Below are positions 32,237 through 41,880 of a stretch of 64,000 nt of DNA, in pieces; the stretch's first letter is position 1; every line of letters starts with the position of its first letter. Both the position numbers and the translations under genes were made by a program. Source of the stretch: Novakomyces olei (taxonomy: Eukaryota > Ascomycota > Novakomycetes > Novakomycetales > Novakomycetaceae). Location of the stretch: NCBI GenBank assembly GCA_016906335.1, contig JADEYG010000015.1, forward strand, positions 124,001 to 188,000. Direction: 5' to 3'. The notes under the pieces are model-generated. The model did not search any database. It saw only the letters and a list, made by a program, of their open reading frames with translations, and had not been told where the DNA came from.

Positions 32237-34258
32237 CTAGTATAATGCATTCTCCTCCGCAAAACAAATATTGTGAAAATCAGCCCGCTCATTCCTATCA
32301 CTTAAAGCTGCAATAAAATGATCAAATGCACACCATCCATCTTCACGAGTTACGCACTCGTCATACGACAAGTGCAGAGGCAAAGTTCGATCGTTCAAAG
32401 TCATGTGCACGTACTTGCCTTCGCCCTCACATTCAATAATCTCTGTCACTAATCGCGCAGCAAAAGGAACGACATTGGACGTGCGAAAAGCCCGGCTTTC
32501 ACTTGCAATGCTGTCAGAGCCCATTTCGCTACGAAACTGCTGAAGATTAAGAGCTGTGGTATTTAGCAAACAATTGTTACATGAGAAAAACAGAGGAAAA
32601 GAGAGAATGAGCAAATAGTGTTATTATATTAAAATAAGCACAAAAACAGAGGAAAAGAGAGAATGAGCAAAAAGTGTTATTATATTAAAATAAGCACCAT
32701 AAAACTCAACTTACCAGATAAAACTGCGGTAATAGTCGTATCGTGAGTGAAATCAAGATAGAGCGACTGGTCGAGCGGAAACAAGATAGGATTCGTGTCC
32801 AAAGTCGCTGCTTGTTAGATTTAAATAAGAACTCGAAAATTCGCAAAAGACGGTATAAAAGCAAATACAATTTTGTCGAAAGTAAAGTAAAACAAGGACT
32901 ATTCTTGATTGATCTTGTTGCTCATAAATAGATAACAAAACAATATAGTTAAGACAAAACAGTAAAATAAGATAGTTGCATAAAGCAACCACAGTATATA
33001 CATAGCCAATCTCACCATTTTCTGAGGTTTGTGTTGCATAGTCAAAAGGCGTCCGCTGTATACGCCGCATCAGCTCATTAACGTATCCCATCCCCAGAGC
33101 AGGACCAAACGGAGCGCCGAAACTGCTGTCGTAGTAAAAAGTCAAGTCAGACGCGTACTCGAACCCGATCCATTCTTCAGCAGTAAACAAGGGACAAAAC
33201 GCAGAGTAACCCAACGCGTTTTGTTCATAAGGGCACAAAGATTGGGCAATATACGCGTCTGCCGCAGTCCAGTTATGGTCTGGGCTTAACTGCGTAAGCC
33301 GTTTGGCCGCGTTGGACAAGTAACGCTCAACCCATTCGCCTCTGCGTCCGTCTGGTCCGCCTTTGAAGGAATTAGGGCAAGTATAAAAAGGCTCTAGCGT
33401 ATTATTGAACCCAGCGCTTTCCACAATGACCTCCAAGTGCACATGATCGAGAAATTCGAGTCCGAAAAACCCGGCAAGAAAGTACTTTGCCGAGTTTAGC
33501 ATACGTGACTGGCTCGTTGTCCGGGCAACAATACGTTTACCCCTTTCTCCTGGTAAAAGCCCCCCGTGTCGGTAATAAGCAGCTACACCAGAATCAAAGA
33601 GCTGTTCATTCCCCACCGGAGTCAAAATATCCCCACCTAATTCGGTATAATTCCATCCCGCGTTCAAGAACGCGAGTGGTCCCTGAAAACTCTGGAGACT
33701 AATTGCTCCAGCAATTCGGTCCCACAGAGCACGTGAGAGGTGAGAGCCCGACGTAGGATACCGAGCGCCATGTCGGTGTAGATAGTGCGCCTGTCCCACT
33801 TTGCACGTGGGCGGGAGCGAGTACTCCTTTGCTCCCCAGCCGCCAGCAGCTGGAGCGTAAGGCTTTACATTTGCCCAGAAATCGATAGGATGGAAACCCG
33901 TACCCGTACTGTTCGTACTGTTGGCTATAGGGAATACTGTTTCAGCCGGGTTCGGGAGCGCCAGAGTCGCTGACGGCGCTCCAATACCAGTCTGGCCAGG
34001 CACTGGATCTGTCGCGCGTAAAAAGGGAGTATTACCAGTTTGTGTAGGGCCCAGGTACCCCACGCTTGTAGGGAAAAGGCCGGTATTGTACGCTGCTGGA
34101 TCAGTTGCGTTCCCGTCTGGCCCGTGCTTGGGTGCCAGTAAGCAGTAGACTAGCGAAACAATGGTGTTAAATACTGCAGCCAACGGGTTTTCGCTCATAA
34201 TTAGGACTGCACCATTAACCTGTGCCAGGTGGCAGTTGCCTGTCGCATTAAGTGCCAT
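32237..34258 (-). CDS. Histidine acid phosphatase family ectoenzyme
   Basis: Branch 2 histidine phosphatase (acid phosphatase/phytase-like). Three exons, 33016-34258, 32715-32807 and 32237-32553, give 550 residues from ATG 34258. The catalytic motif RHGARYP is near residue 171 and the proton donor is in DFTHDTTITAVLSAL, formed across the second and third exons. A hydrophobic segment (AAVFNTIVSLVYCLLA) lies at residues 27-42. With the first ATG this is a type II anchor; a second ATG at 34198 would make it a short signal-type N-terminus. Many NxT/S sequons occur after it, which fits the secretory pathway. The C-terminal YDECVTREDGWC matches fungal members. Introns are 208 and 161 bases; the second contains a 56-base tandem duplication. 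Substrate unknown. Confidence 0.9.
32586..32697. repeat. 56-base tandem duplication inside acid phosphatase intron 2
   Basis: Copies at 32586-32641 and 32642-32697 differ at one base (AAATAG versus AAAAAG). They occupy most of the 161-base intron 32554-32714. Confidence 0.92.
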
Positions 34259-34832
34259 TGCCAGTCAGAACTGGGCTTTTGCTTGTTTCTTTCAAGCAGC
34301 TTTGGCGCGCTAGCAACTGATAAAAGGAAAGGAAAACTCTGTTGCTTTAACATTCAAGAGAGCGGTCGCGTTGCATTGAGATCAATAAGCTCGTATTTCA
34401 CGGACGAGGGCACGCGAATATTGAATAATGATTTATTGAATAATATATTGAATAATAATATAGAAATATTATTAATTGGTTCAAGTATTCTGGAGTCAAT
34501 TAAATTTAAAACTATTTATTTTTATTTTATTTGATTTTATTTTGTGCCGTAAACGGCAAGTCGTCTTCAAAATTTGCTTCTTCCCTATAAGCTTCTTCCC
34601 TATAACCTACAAAGCACACTCTCTTGCAGACCAATATATTTGCATAATCTATCACGTGCATCGGGCTTCTATGTAACGCTGTGAGTCAGATTTCTAATAA
34701 TAAAAACGGTTCTAATAATAAAAACGAGCGATCTCGCTATATGTCATGAGCGGGATAAGCACAAAACGTGGGGTAGTTGAGTCAAATTACCAAAAGACAT
34801 TGTAAAAGTCTCGCATACCACGACAATAAACT
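34259..34832. promoter_or_regulatory. Divergent acid phosphatase / O-methyltransferase spacer
   Basis: 574 bases with repeated TATTGAATAAT words near 34418-34460. No gene is seen; presumed to hold both promoters. Confidence 0.5.
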
Positions 34833-35843
34833 ATGGCTGTTCCAGCCGATACACCTCTAACGTTTGCTCTATCTCTACTGGAAAAGGCACGTCAAGAAAT
34901 TCAGGTGTCAAGCGCCGCTCGAGAAGCAGTGGATGAAGCGTGCCGTTTGCTGGAAGGCTTAGACCCGTATCTCAGTCAGCATTCGACACCGCCGACAACC
35001 GAATTGGCTGAGCTTTGTCGCATTACAAGCGACTTTGATTGGGCTGCGTTCAATGATGAGAACAACAGAAAGGTAGGAGGACGATAATGCTATGTGTCAC
35101 GGCTACTAACAAAACTCTTCTTTATATTTATCCATAATTCTACGCTGACCGATGCTTTCTTCTCAATTGCCAAATTTTGTTTGTGGTTCATCCCGCCGCA
35201 CTTGTTTTGTATTTTTTTATTCATCAAATTTATACCATTCGTAGTTAATTATTTCTAATCAAGACAGATCACGTACGCTCCAGGACTAAGCGCGGGCGAG
35301 TTTGAAGGCTCGCTCGTCGCTCATTTTGCCTCTATTACTCAAGCCAAAAGCGCCTTAGAAATCGGAATGTTCACTGCGACAACGACGCTAGCATTATTGC
35401 AGCAATTGGGTCCTATCGGTGGTCACGTGCACACGATCGATATTGACGAGTCATTGGGCAAGTTGGCGCGGAAAAACTTGGAAACTCTCGTTCCGCAGTA
35501 CGCTGATAAGGCTCATATCCATATCGGGCAGGGCTTGCAAATTCTAGACCAATTGGCTTCAGAAAAGTTCGAGTTTGATTTAATCTTTATTGATGCCGAT
35601 AAGCCTGGATACCTCGATTATTACAAGGCAATTATGAGCAAAGGCTTGCTCTCACGACGAGGTGTGATTCTAGCGGACAATACTCTTTATAAAGGCGCAG
35701 TGTACACAAATGTTTCCGCCGCCAACCGCTCAAATGCAGAGGCCATTAAAGCTTTTAATGAGTACGTCGTTAAGGACAAGAGCGTGCGAAGCTCGCTTCT
35801 GCCAGTTCGTGATGGAGTTACTCTGATTTCTCATGCAGAATGA
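34833..35843 (+). CDS. SAM-dependent O-methyltransferase, family 3
   Basis: Class I methyltransferase of the O-methyltransferase family 3 group (catechol/caffeoyl-CoA OMT type). Exons 34833-35072 and 35268-35843 join in phase 0 to give 271 residues. The N-terminal helical cap is PLTFALSLLEKARQEI. The SAM-binding motif I is ALEIGMFTATTTLALL, here with Met-Phe-Thr where GTFTG is common. HTIDIDESL supplies the acidic ribose ligand. FDLIFIDADKPGYLDYY and ILADNTLYKGAV carry the divalent-metal ligands Asp, Asp and Asn. The C-terminus PVRDGVTLISHAE is typical. The intron is 195 bases ending TCTAATCAAGACAG. No presequence is visible, so it is probably cytosolic. Natural substrate cannot be deduced. 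Confidence 0.9.
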
Positions 35844-36344
35844 GTACTCAAATAAGGTCATTGTCCTTGTCTTGTTTTGGGGCCATTGAGAGTAAGCTCT
35901 TGTTGATTCAATTAGTTAGCATCTAAGTCTCTTTTATGTCTGTTTGTCTAGTTGTCTGTTTTTTTCGCTTTTGCTTTCGTATTTGTCATCTACTGTTGTT
36001 CTGCTGTTGCCAATTAAATCCGTCTCAAATACGATTCATGATCAAACACCAATAGGGCAATGTTACTTTGATTGGTTGTAATGTAAATCTTATATCTTAT
36101 CAAGAAGAACATTACAATACTTCAAATAGAGTACTGAGTAGTCCCAACAGAGATTAAAGTGGATGCTTCAAGTCTTTGATGACAATTATGCTCGGCTTTG
36201 TATCATTCAAATAACCAAGAAAAATCTAAGTTCAAGTGTAATCTAATCACTACAAAGTGCTACGCAGGTAAAGAATACCGTATATACTAATCAGCTAATT
36301 TAATGTATGATGCCATGTCTTTGCTTTTCAGGACAGCATGGTGC

Positions 36345-36401
36345 ATTACTTGTAGGTACGTGAACTACTTGTAGGTACGTGCACTACTTGTAGGTACAGC
36401 G
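36345..36401. repeat. Three tandem 19-base units upstream of the CYSTM gene
   Basis: Units share ACTTGTAGGTACGTG (third copy ends ACAGCG). They lie about 255-310 bases before the CYSTM start, so they may be transcription-factor sites or simple duplication. Confidence 0.75.
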
Positions 36402-36572
36402 CCGCCAATTAACGCTAATCATCAGAAAAATAGCAGTAATCTTACTTGTAAAAGATTCCCATCAGTACCGAATAGTACCAATTTTCGCATGTATTATAGG
36501 ACAATGTGGCTATTTCGACCGATGAGCTTGGTTACTTTCCCACAAGGAATAAAATACAATAAAGGCATAAAG

Positions 36573-36579
36573 TATAAAA
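36573..36579 (+). promoter_or_regulatory. TATA box of the CYSTM gene
   Basis: TATAAAA, 76 bases before the start codon, in a short CYSTM-type gene where stress-inducible TATA promoters are common. Confidence 0.45.
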
Positions 36580-36654
36580 AACCTTGGCACACGTACCAAT
36601 AAACACGGCAGCTTTGGGTACAGAGTGCGAGTTGGGCAGAGAGCGCTACTGAGC

Positions 36655-37084
36655 ATGTCGAACAAGGACTATGTATGACGACAGAACTGCAGATCGTTTA
36701 CTTACTTGACAGTACGGTGGTAATGGAGGCGGCGGCCAGCCCGCTTATCCTCAACAAGCGTACGGTGGCGGCGATGGTGATCGAGGCTTCATGGGCGGTC
36801 ACCAGGGCGGTTACGCCCCACCTCAGGGGTATCCAGGTGGGGGTGGGGGTGGGGGTTACCAACAGCCACCCCAGCAATATTACGGTGGGGGTCCTCCGCA
36901 AGGCGGATACTATGGTGGACCTCCACAGCAGTACCAAGGGCAGCAGCCATATGGGCAGCAGCCCATGTATGTCCAGCAACAGCAGCCAAACAATTCCGGG
37001 TCGAACGCCTGCTTAGGCTGTTGTGCTGCTCTTCTCTGCTGCTGTGCGGCAGACGAGCTTTGCAATTTGTGTTTTATGTTTTAA
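36655..37084 (+). CDS. CYSTM-domain tail-anchored protein
   Basis: Small cysteine-rich C-terminal membrane protein of the CYSTM type (yeast relatives include YDL012C and YBR016W), linked in the family to stress and membrane surface function. Exons 36655-36672 (18 bases, MSNKDY) and 36713-37084 give 129 residues; the 40-base intron has GTATGA and CTTACTTGACAG. The body is Gly/Tyr/Gln/Pro-rich (YGGPPQQ and QQPYGQQPM words) and the last 25 residues are the CYSTM segment, with CLGCCAALLCCCAADELCNLC. The conserved Asp in this segment is present. Palmitoylation and plasma-membrane location are family inference. Confidence 0.88.
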
Positions 37085-37825
37085 ATTATTTTCTCCATAC
37101 TCGACGGTATGGCGTTGCTGACCCCTGAGCTGCTGCTTGGAGATTTGCGTACAGTGTACTTTCAGCTAATTTATGCGCCTGTAATACTCACAGAGCTATA
37201 CTCTGGAAAAGCCTTTGCTGTACTCTTCTCATTACCCTCGTTGTATACACAATTTGGCTCTCTGCACGGCTCGAGTGCTGCTAAACGCATGGCACATTGT
37301 TTCTTTCCTCACAAGCTTTTGTTATTGTTGAATTTGCCAAAATTTGCTCCCTGCTATATACGTGTTAGATTCGATGCCGGTACGGTCTCAGTGATGGTCG
37401 GGGATTTGTTTTAGCGCATCTAGTCGAGAATCAAGCGTTGCTTTTACCTGTATAGATTAAACCGTGTCGCTCCTTTGTATTCGATCATTTGGTGATACAC
37501 ACTCGATAATATTATCTAGAGAATAATTTATTGTCGCTGCGTTGATTAGCCCGAGCATTGTCCTCCCTTTGTCTTACACCGCCTTTGGCACTTTAGTTTT
37601 GGGCACTTAAAAGTGCCTTTAGTTAACCCTAACTAACCCTAATACTGTTAAAAGTTCGATTGACAGTATTGTATCCCGAGGCAATAATAAATATATCCCC
37701 AAGGTAATAATATATACATTCATTACATGTTGGCGCAGTACTCTAAATCTAAATTATTACATAATTCTGTAGCAGTGTAGTGCTACCACGAATGATCTCA
37801 TCCCCCACTGCCCACAAACCTCGTC
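37085..37825. other. CYSTM-ETR1 spacer with CCCTAA boxes
   Basis: 741 bases. An ATG-started frame of 101 residues at 37109-37414 has no recognisable family and begins 24 bases after the CYSTM stop; I do not call it. TTAACCCTAACTAACCCTAA at 37623-37642 holds two CCCTAA units about 190 bases before the ETR1 start. Confidence 0.5.
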
Positions 37826-39000
37826 ATGTTTGCCGCAAAACGTATGATGTCCACCGCTTCGGCGGCAGGACGCGCTCTCGCATTCACGGGCTACGGTGCG
37901 CCTGAGCAAGTTTTAAAGTATGCTCTCTTGTAACTTTGAAATTCGACAACTAATCAAAACGCAAGAGTCGTAGAGTACGATCCATCGGTGCTTAAAGGCC
38001 CTGTCAGCGTACGGTTCTTGGCTTCACCCATAAATCCGGCCGATTTGAACCAAATCGAAGGCGTCTACCCTTCGCGTCCCCACTTTGATCGCAGTCTGGG
38101 ACTGAGCGAGGATCTGGCGGTTGGAGGCAATGAAGGTGTAGTGGAAATCTTATCGGCAGAACCAGGAACTGGGTTCGAGAAGGGCGACTGGGCCGTTATG
38201 AGCCGGCCTTCGTTTGGAACATGGAGAACTCACGCAGCGGCCAATGCGAATGAACTAGTCAAAATCCCAAACACGTCGATAAATCCACTACAAGCCGCGA
38301 CTCTGTCTATCAACCCATCTACCGCTTATCGCATGCTATCGGACAAGGTTAAGCTGGAAGCTGGCGACTGGTTCATTCAAAATGCAGCGAATTCTGCAGT
38401 AGGAACGGCCGCTATTCAATTCGGGAAAGTATGGGGTTATAGATCAATAAATATTATTCGGAATCGGCCCAATGTGGAAGAGCTGAAGGAGGAATTAACA
38501 CGCCTTGGAGCCGATTTGGTTATTACGGACGAGGAGCTAATGGACCGAAATGCTGCAAAGGAACTTATTGCAGAAACGACCCGCAATGAGCCAATAAAAT
38601 TGGGCTTGAACGCTGTATGTGGAAAGCTTACTAGCGAAATGCTTCGCCACATTGGGTATTTATTAAATAATTAGTATCTTTTTTACTAATCCTCAGGCAC
38701 AATGGCCATGTTGTCACGTACGGAGCCATGTCAAAATCTCCATTGACCATTCCTGCTGGCCTCTTAATTTTTAAAAATATTTCGTTTTCCGGATTTTGGG
38801 TTTCGCAGTGGAATAAAATCCATCCGGATCAGCAGCAAAAGATGCTGTCAGATATTGTCCATATGATCGATGAAGGTGTATTTAAAACGGCACAAGTCAA
38901 TCCAATCAATTTCACGGGGAGTGCTGACGATCTTGTTGCAAACACTTTTGGAAAATCCGCCGGGTTTAGCACAAAGAGTGTATTTGTCATGAGAGAATAG
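37826..39000 (+). CDS. ETR1: Mitochondrial trans-2-enoyl-CoA/ACP reductase
   Basis: NADPH-dependent reductase of the last step of mitochondrial fatty acid synthesis (type II), needed for lipoic acid and respiration. Exons 37826-37917, 37966-38655 and 38697-39000 give 361 residues. The N-terminus MFAAKRMMSTASAAGRALAF is a typical presequence. The conserved catalytic Tyr lies in INPADLNQIEGVYPSRP. The cofactor domain has ANSAVGTAAIQFGK, and VVTYGAMSKSPLTIPAGLLI is the family block near the C-terminus. Introns are 48 and 41 bases, both with a CTAAT branch close to the acceptor. Start is the first ATG; MM at residues 7-8 are alternatives within the presequence. Medium-chain dehydrogenase family, length normal. 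Confidence 0.94.
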
Positions 39001-39201
39001 GGGAACACAAGACTAAATTAAACCTCAAGAGGCAAGATACTAATGTCCGAAATCGCTCGGTTCCTAGCACGAAACTAAACCAACGAGTTAAAATTTTATA
39101 TTATATTTAGAAAGAAGCAAATGAATGACAGTCTCTTTTGTTTGAAGATACATTTTGAATATGTTTTCTCTTTGATACTTTGGTGTGAAATACGAATAAT
39201 C

Positions 39202-40557
39202 TTATTTAAATTGACGGAGCAAGTCAAACCCGCTGTTTTTGAGCAGTAGAGCCGCAGAAACGCCTACTGCAATAATGCCGATTATATTCTCAACATGCCA
39301 TTCACCGTCTACTAACAAATGACACACTGCGATTAAAATGGAAAAGACAGTTTCGTAGATTTTCATAGACGTAGGCGAGTTTGACTAGTAATTTGAATTA
39401 GATTTGAATAACAGCACAAATATATCGTTATATATATATATATATATTTTTTTTTTTTCTCTTTTTTCTCTTGTAATTCTCTTCTAATGCTGCCAGATCT
39501 TACCACGAGCCAATAAGAGAGCGACACTTTGTCTGTCCAGAACATTATTGTAAACCAAAACAAGGTTGTCCAGAACCGGAAAAGGCTCAAGTAGATAAAA
39601 TGCTGGAACACGCGTCGAACACCCTGAACGGCTAAATCAAAAGGAAGAATGGTCGCCCAAGAAACCCACGCCAAAAACCGTAAGCTCCCACTTGCCCATG
39701 TTAGCTTTGTACGATTTAAGTCAATATTGAAAAAATCTGATGGAAATTGAGTAAAATCGAATAAAATAAAATGATAATCTTTTATTACTTTGGAGAAGCT
39801 TTGATGTATTCTTTCCATTTCACCCAAGCTAATGCCTCCAGTACGATATGAAGCACTTCAAAAGCGAAACCTTTGCAAGCATAAACTGCAAGATTACGGC
39901 TTAATGTGGATAAAAGTGCACCAACCACAAGGCCACCGGCCAATTGGTAAAATATTAAATCCCGTTTTTGTTGTTTAAACAGCCATTCAAAACCAAGAGC
40001 AGCTACTGGCGTAAGAAACAGACCACATCGGTATTTTGTTGTTGCAGGCTCGTAACTAGATGTGTAAGTTGTCAAATAGAAGGAAAGGTAGCTTGCAAAT
40101 AAAAACTTTTTGAGAAAATATATAAATTAATTAATTATTGATTGAACAATTTTTCAACAGACACTTACTATAAAGCCAAGAAACGAAATATCTGAGAAAG
40201 ACTCCACGGAACAGCAGCAGGCCATATCATGTAAAAGCCATTACGTACTTCATCGGCCCATTTTACCTGCCTATAAACAATTCCCGGCGGCTTTACCAAA
40301 AATCGCATAAGAAGATCGGCTATTACTTTTCCCAAGGAAAAGTTAATTGCACCAAGGGCAATATAGATCTGTAACAGTGTGATGGGGAACGGAAACTTGT
40401 AACGAAAATCAAACATCATATAATGATCAAGAGCCCGGCTGAGTGCAGAGGCAGAAAGACATATAAATATAGAGAGGCCCGTAATAAGCTGCTGAAATCG
40501 ACGACCTTGAGGGGGGAACCAGGCCCGCCATGCCAGAATTTGCAATATGCCGACCAT
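39202..40557 (-). CDS. SLC35/TPT-type drug-metabolite transporter
   Basis: Multi-span membrane protein of the triose-phosphate/nucleotide-sugar transporter clan. Four exons, 40169-40557, 39789-40091, 39504-39690 and 39202-39384, join in frame to 353 residues. FQQLITGLSIFICLSASALS is span 1. FPFPITLLQIYIALG, VKWADEVRNGF, EPATTKY and LEALAWVKWKEYI follow, then LSLSYWLV and MKIYETVFSILIAVCHLLVD. The C-terminal ENIIGIIAVGVSAALLLKNS is the last span. Hydrophobicity gives about ten spans, as in the clan; pattern and order recall SLC35C2/Ymd8 rather than the GDP-mannose carrier. The acceptor of the first intron could also be at 40055, which stays in frame and removes 12 residues. Substrate cannot be named. 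Introns are 77, 98 and 119 bases. Confidence 0.75.
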
Positions 40558-41880
40558 TGTAAACTTGGTCTCTTGAAAATTGGCGGAGCCATTTGGTTAA
40601 GCTCATGGTTCCCATGACAGATGAGTATGAGCTTGTGAAATCCGGGGTAGATTAATGACACGGCAGGAGATATATACAGCGTATAAAAATATAGGAGATA
40701 ATTACAGTTCATAAATACATTATATATAAATACATTATATATGAATACATTATACACAATTATATTCATTATTTATAGTATGTAATCGTTCTATGGGAGC
40801 TGCGGTTAATAAAAATATTGTTCCATATATTGTAGGAAGGGTAGATAAATAAATACCAGTGTCGATCTGGTGAATAAATTTTAATTTTTGAACATATCAC
40901 ACCGTTAATTTTTAGAAATAAAGTGCAAGTGGTTAACCATCTGTGGTTAATGATTAAACTACGATAGATGACATCACAATCTGTATAATTTTAAATGAGA
41001 AAAATGCCACTGAAAACGGAGAAATTGGATAGGCTGTTCACGCCGTAGAATAGGGCGATGATAATACTGCTAGTAATTTGCCTTACGCCCGTATCCTTAA
41101 GCTCTCTTGCGTTAAAGTAGTCGGAGTAAAGTATGACAAGTCACAATAAACTAAACGCATAAACAACTTTTCCATATTATTAGTATAAAAATACTGGTTT
41201 GCCTGCTATCTATGCGTCAAGTATGGGCGTAGGCGAAGACGCAATTTCAAACTCCAAATTTCCCATTATCTATCACGAAAACGGTGGTCCCTGTTCCAGT
41301 GGAGCAGATCCCACGAATTAGTAAATAATACTGTAAATCTCCACTGGCGACCAAGCAATACACTAAATTTTAATAACTTTACGGCAAAATGGGCGGAAAT
41401 TCACTAATATAATACTAAAGTAATTGCATATGACATCACACCTATGTTTTGTAAAGCAGCATAGTATCCGCAAAGCATTGAAATCGGTAAAGCGCTAAAA
41501 CTACAAATTTCTTGGCGGTTTGCGTATCAAATCTGCACATTACAAACATATCGTTTGCACGCTAAATTCGCTCGAAATTACATATGCCTCTGCTCATGTT
41601 CGGCAATATAGTCTAGTTTTTCAGTAGCCGATTTTTTCAAAATTATTTTTATCCCCGAGCCCGCTGATAGGTATTACCCGAAATGGACCAGTCCTTATCT
41701 ATACTTCTACCCCTGCCAGCACGCTCTCCTATTGGCTAGACGGTCATTCGGTACTTGCGAAAAGAACGTTGCGTGGGCGATCTGGGGACGTGTATAAATC
41801 CGCGGTCTCTAGCACATTAAAACTTTTTCAATTGTTCCATTTTCAATTGCTGCTGTGCTACTGCCCAAACTGTATACAAA
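40558..41880. promoter_or_regulatory. Divergent SLC35-like/DUR3 intergenic region
   Basis: 1323 bases without a gene. GATA-type cores (GATAA/TTATC or TATC/GATA) occur near 41056, 41266-41274, 41666 and 41695, all upstream of DUR3. Fungal urea and other nitrogen transporters are controlled by GATA factors, so these are plausible but short and common motifs. A TATA box lies at 41793-41799. Confidence 0.45.
41793..41799 (+). promoter_or_regulatory. TATA box of DUR3
   Basis: TATAAAT 82 bases before the start codon, followed by a CT-rich leader; fits a strongly regulated nitrogen gene. Confidence 0.5.

Larger units (their letters stand above)
35844..36654. other. Spacer upstream of the CYSTM gene
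   Basis: 811 bases. Contains three 19-base tandem units at 36345-36401 and a TATA-like element TATAAAA at 36573-36579, 76 bases before the ATG at 36655. No gene is seen. Confidence 0.6.

Noticed and set aside
36345-36401. CRISPR-like array
   Set aside because: Direct tandem units without spacers in a eukaryotic genome.
37109-37414. 101-residue frame after the CYSTM gene
   Set aside because: No family signature, starts within the likely 3' UTR, no splice or homology support.
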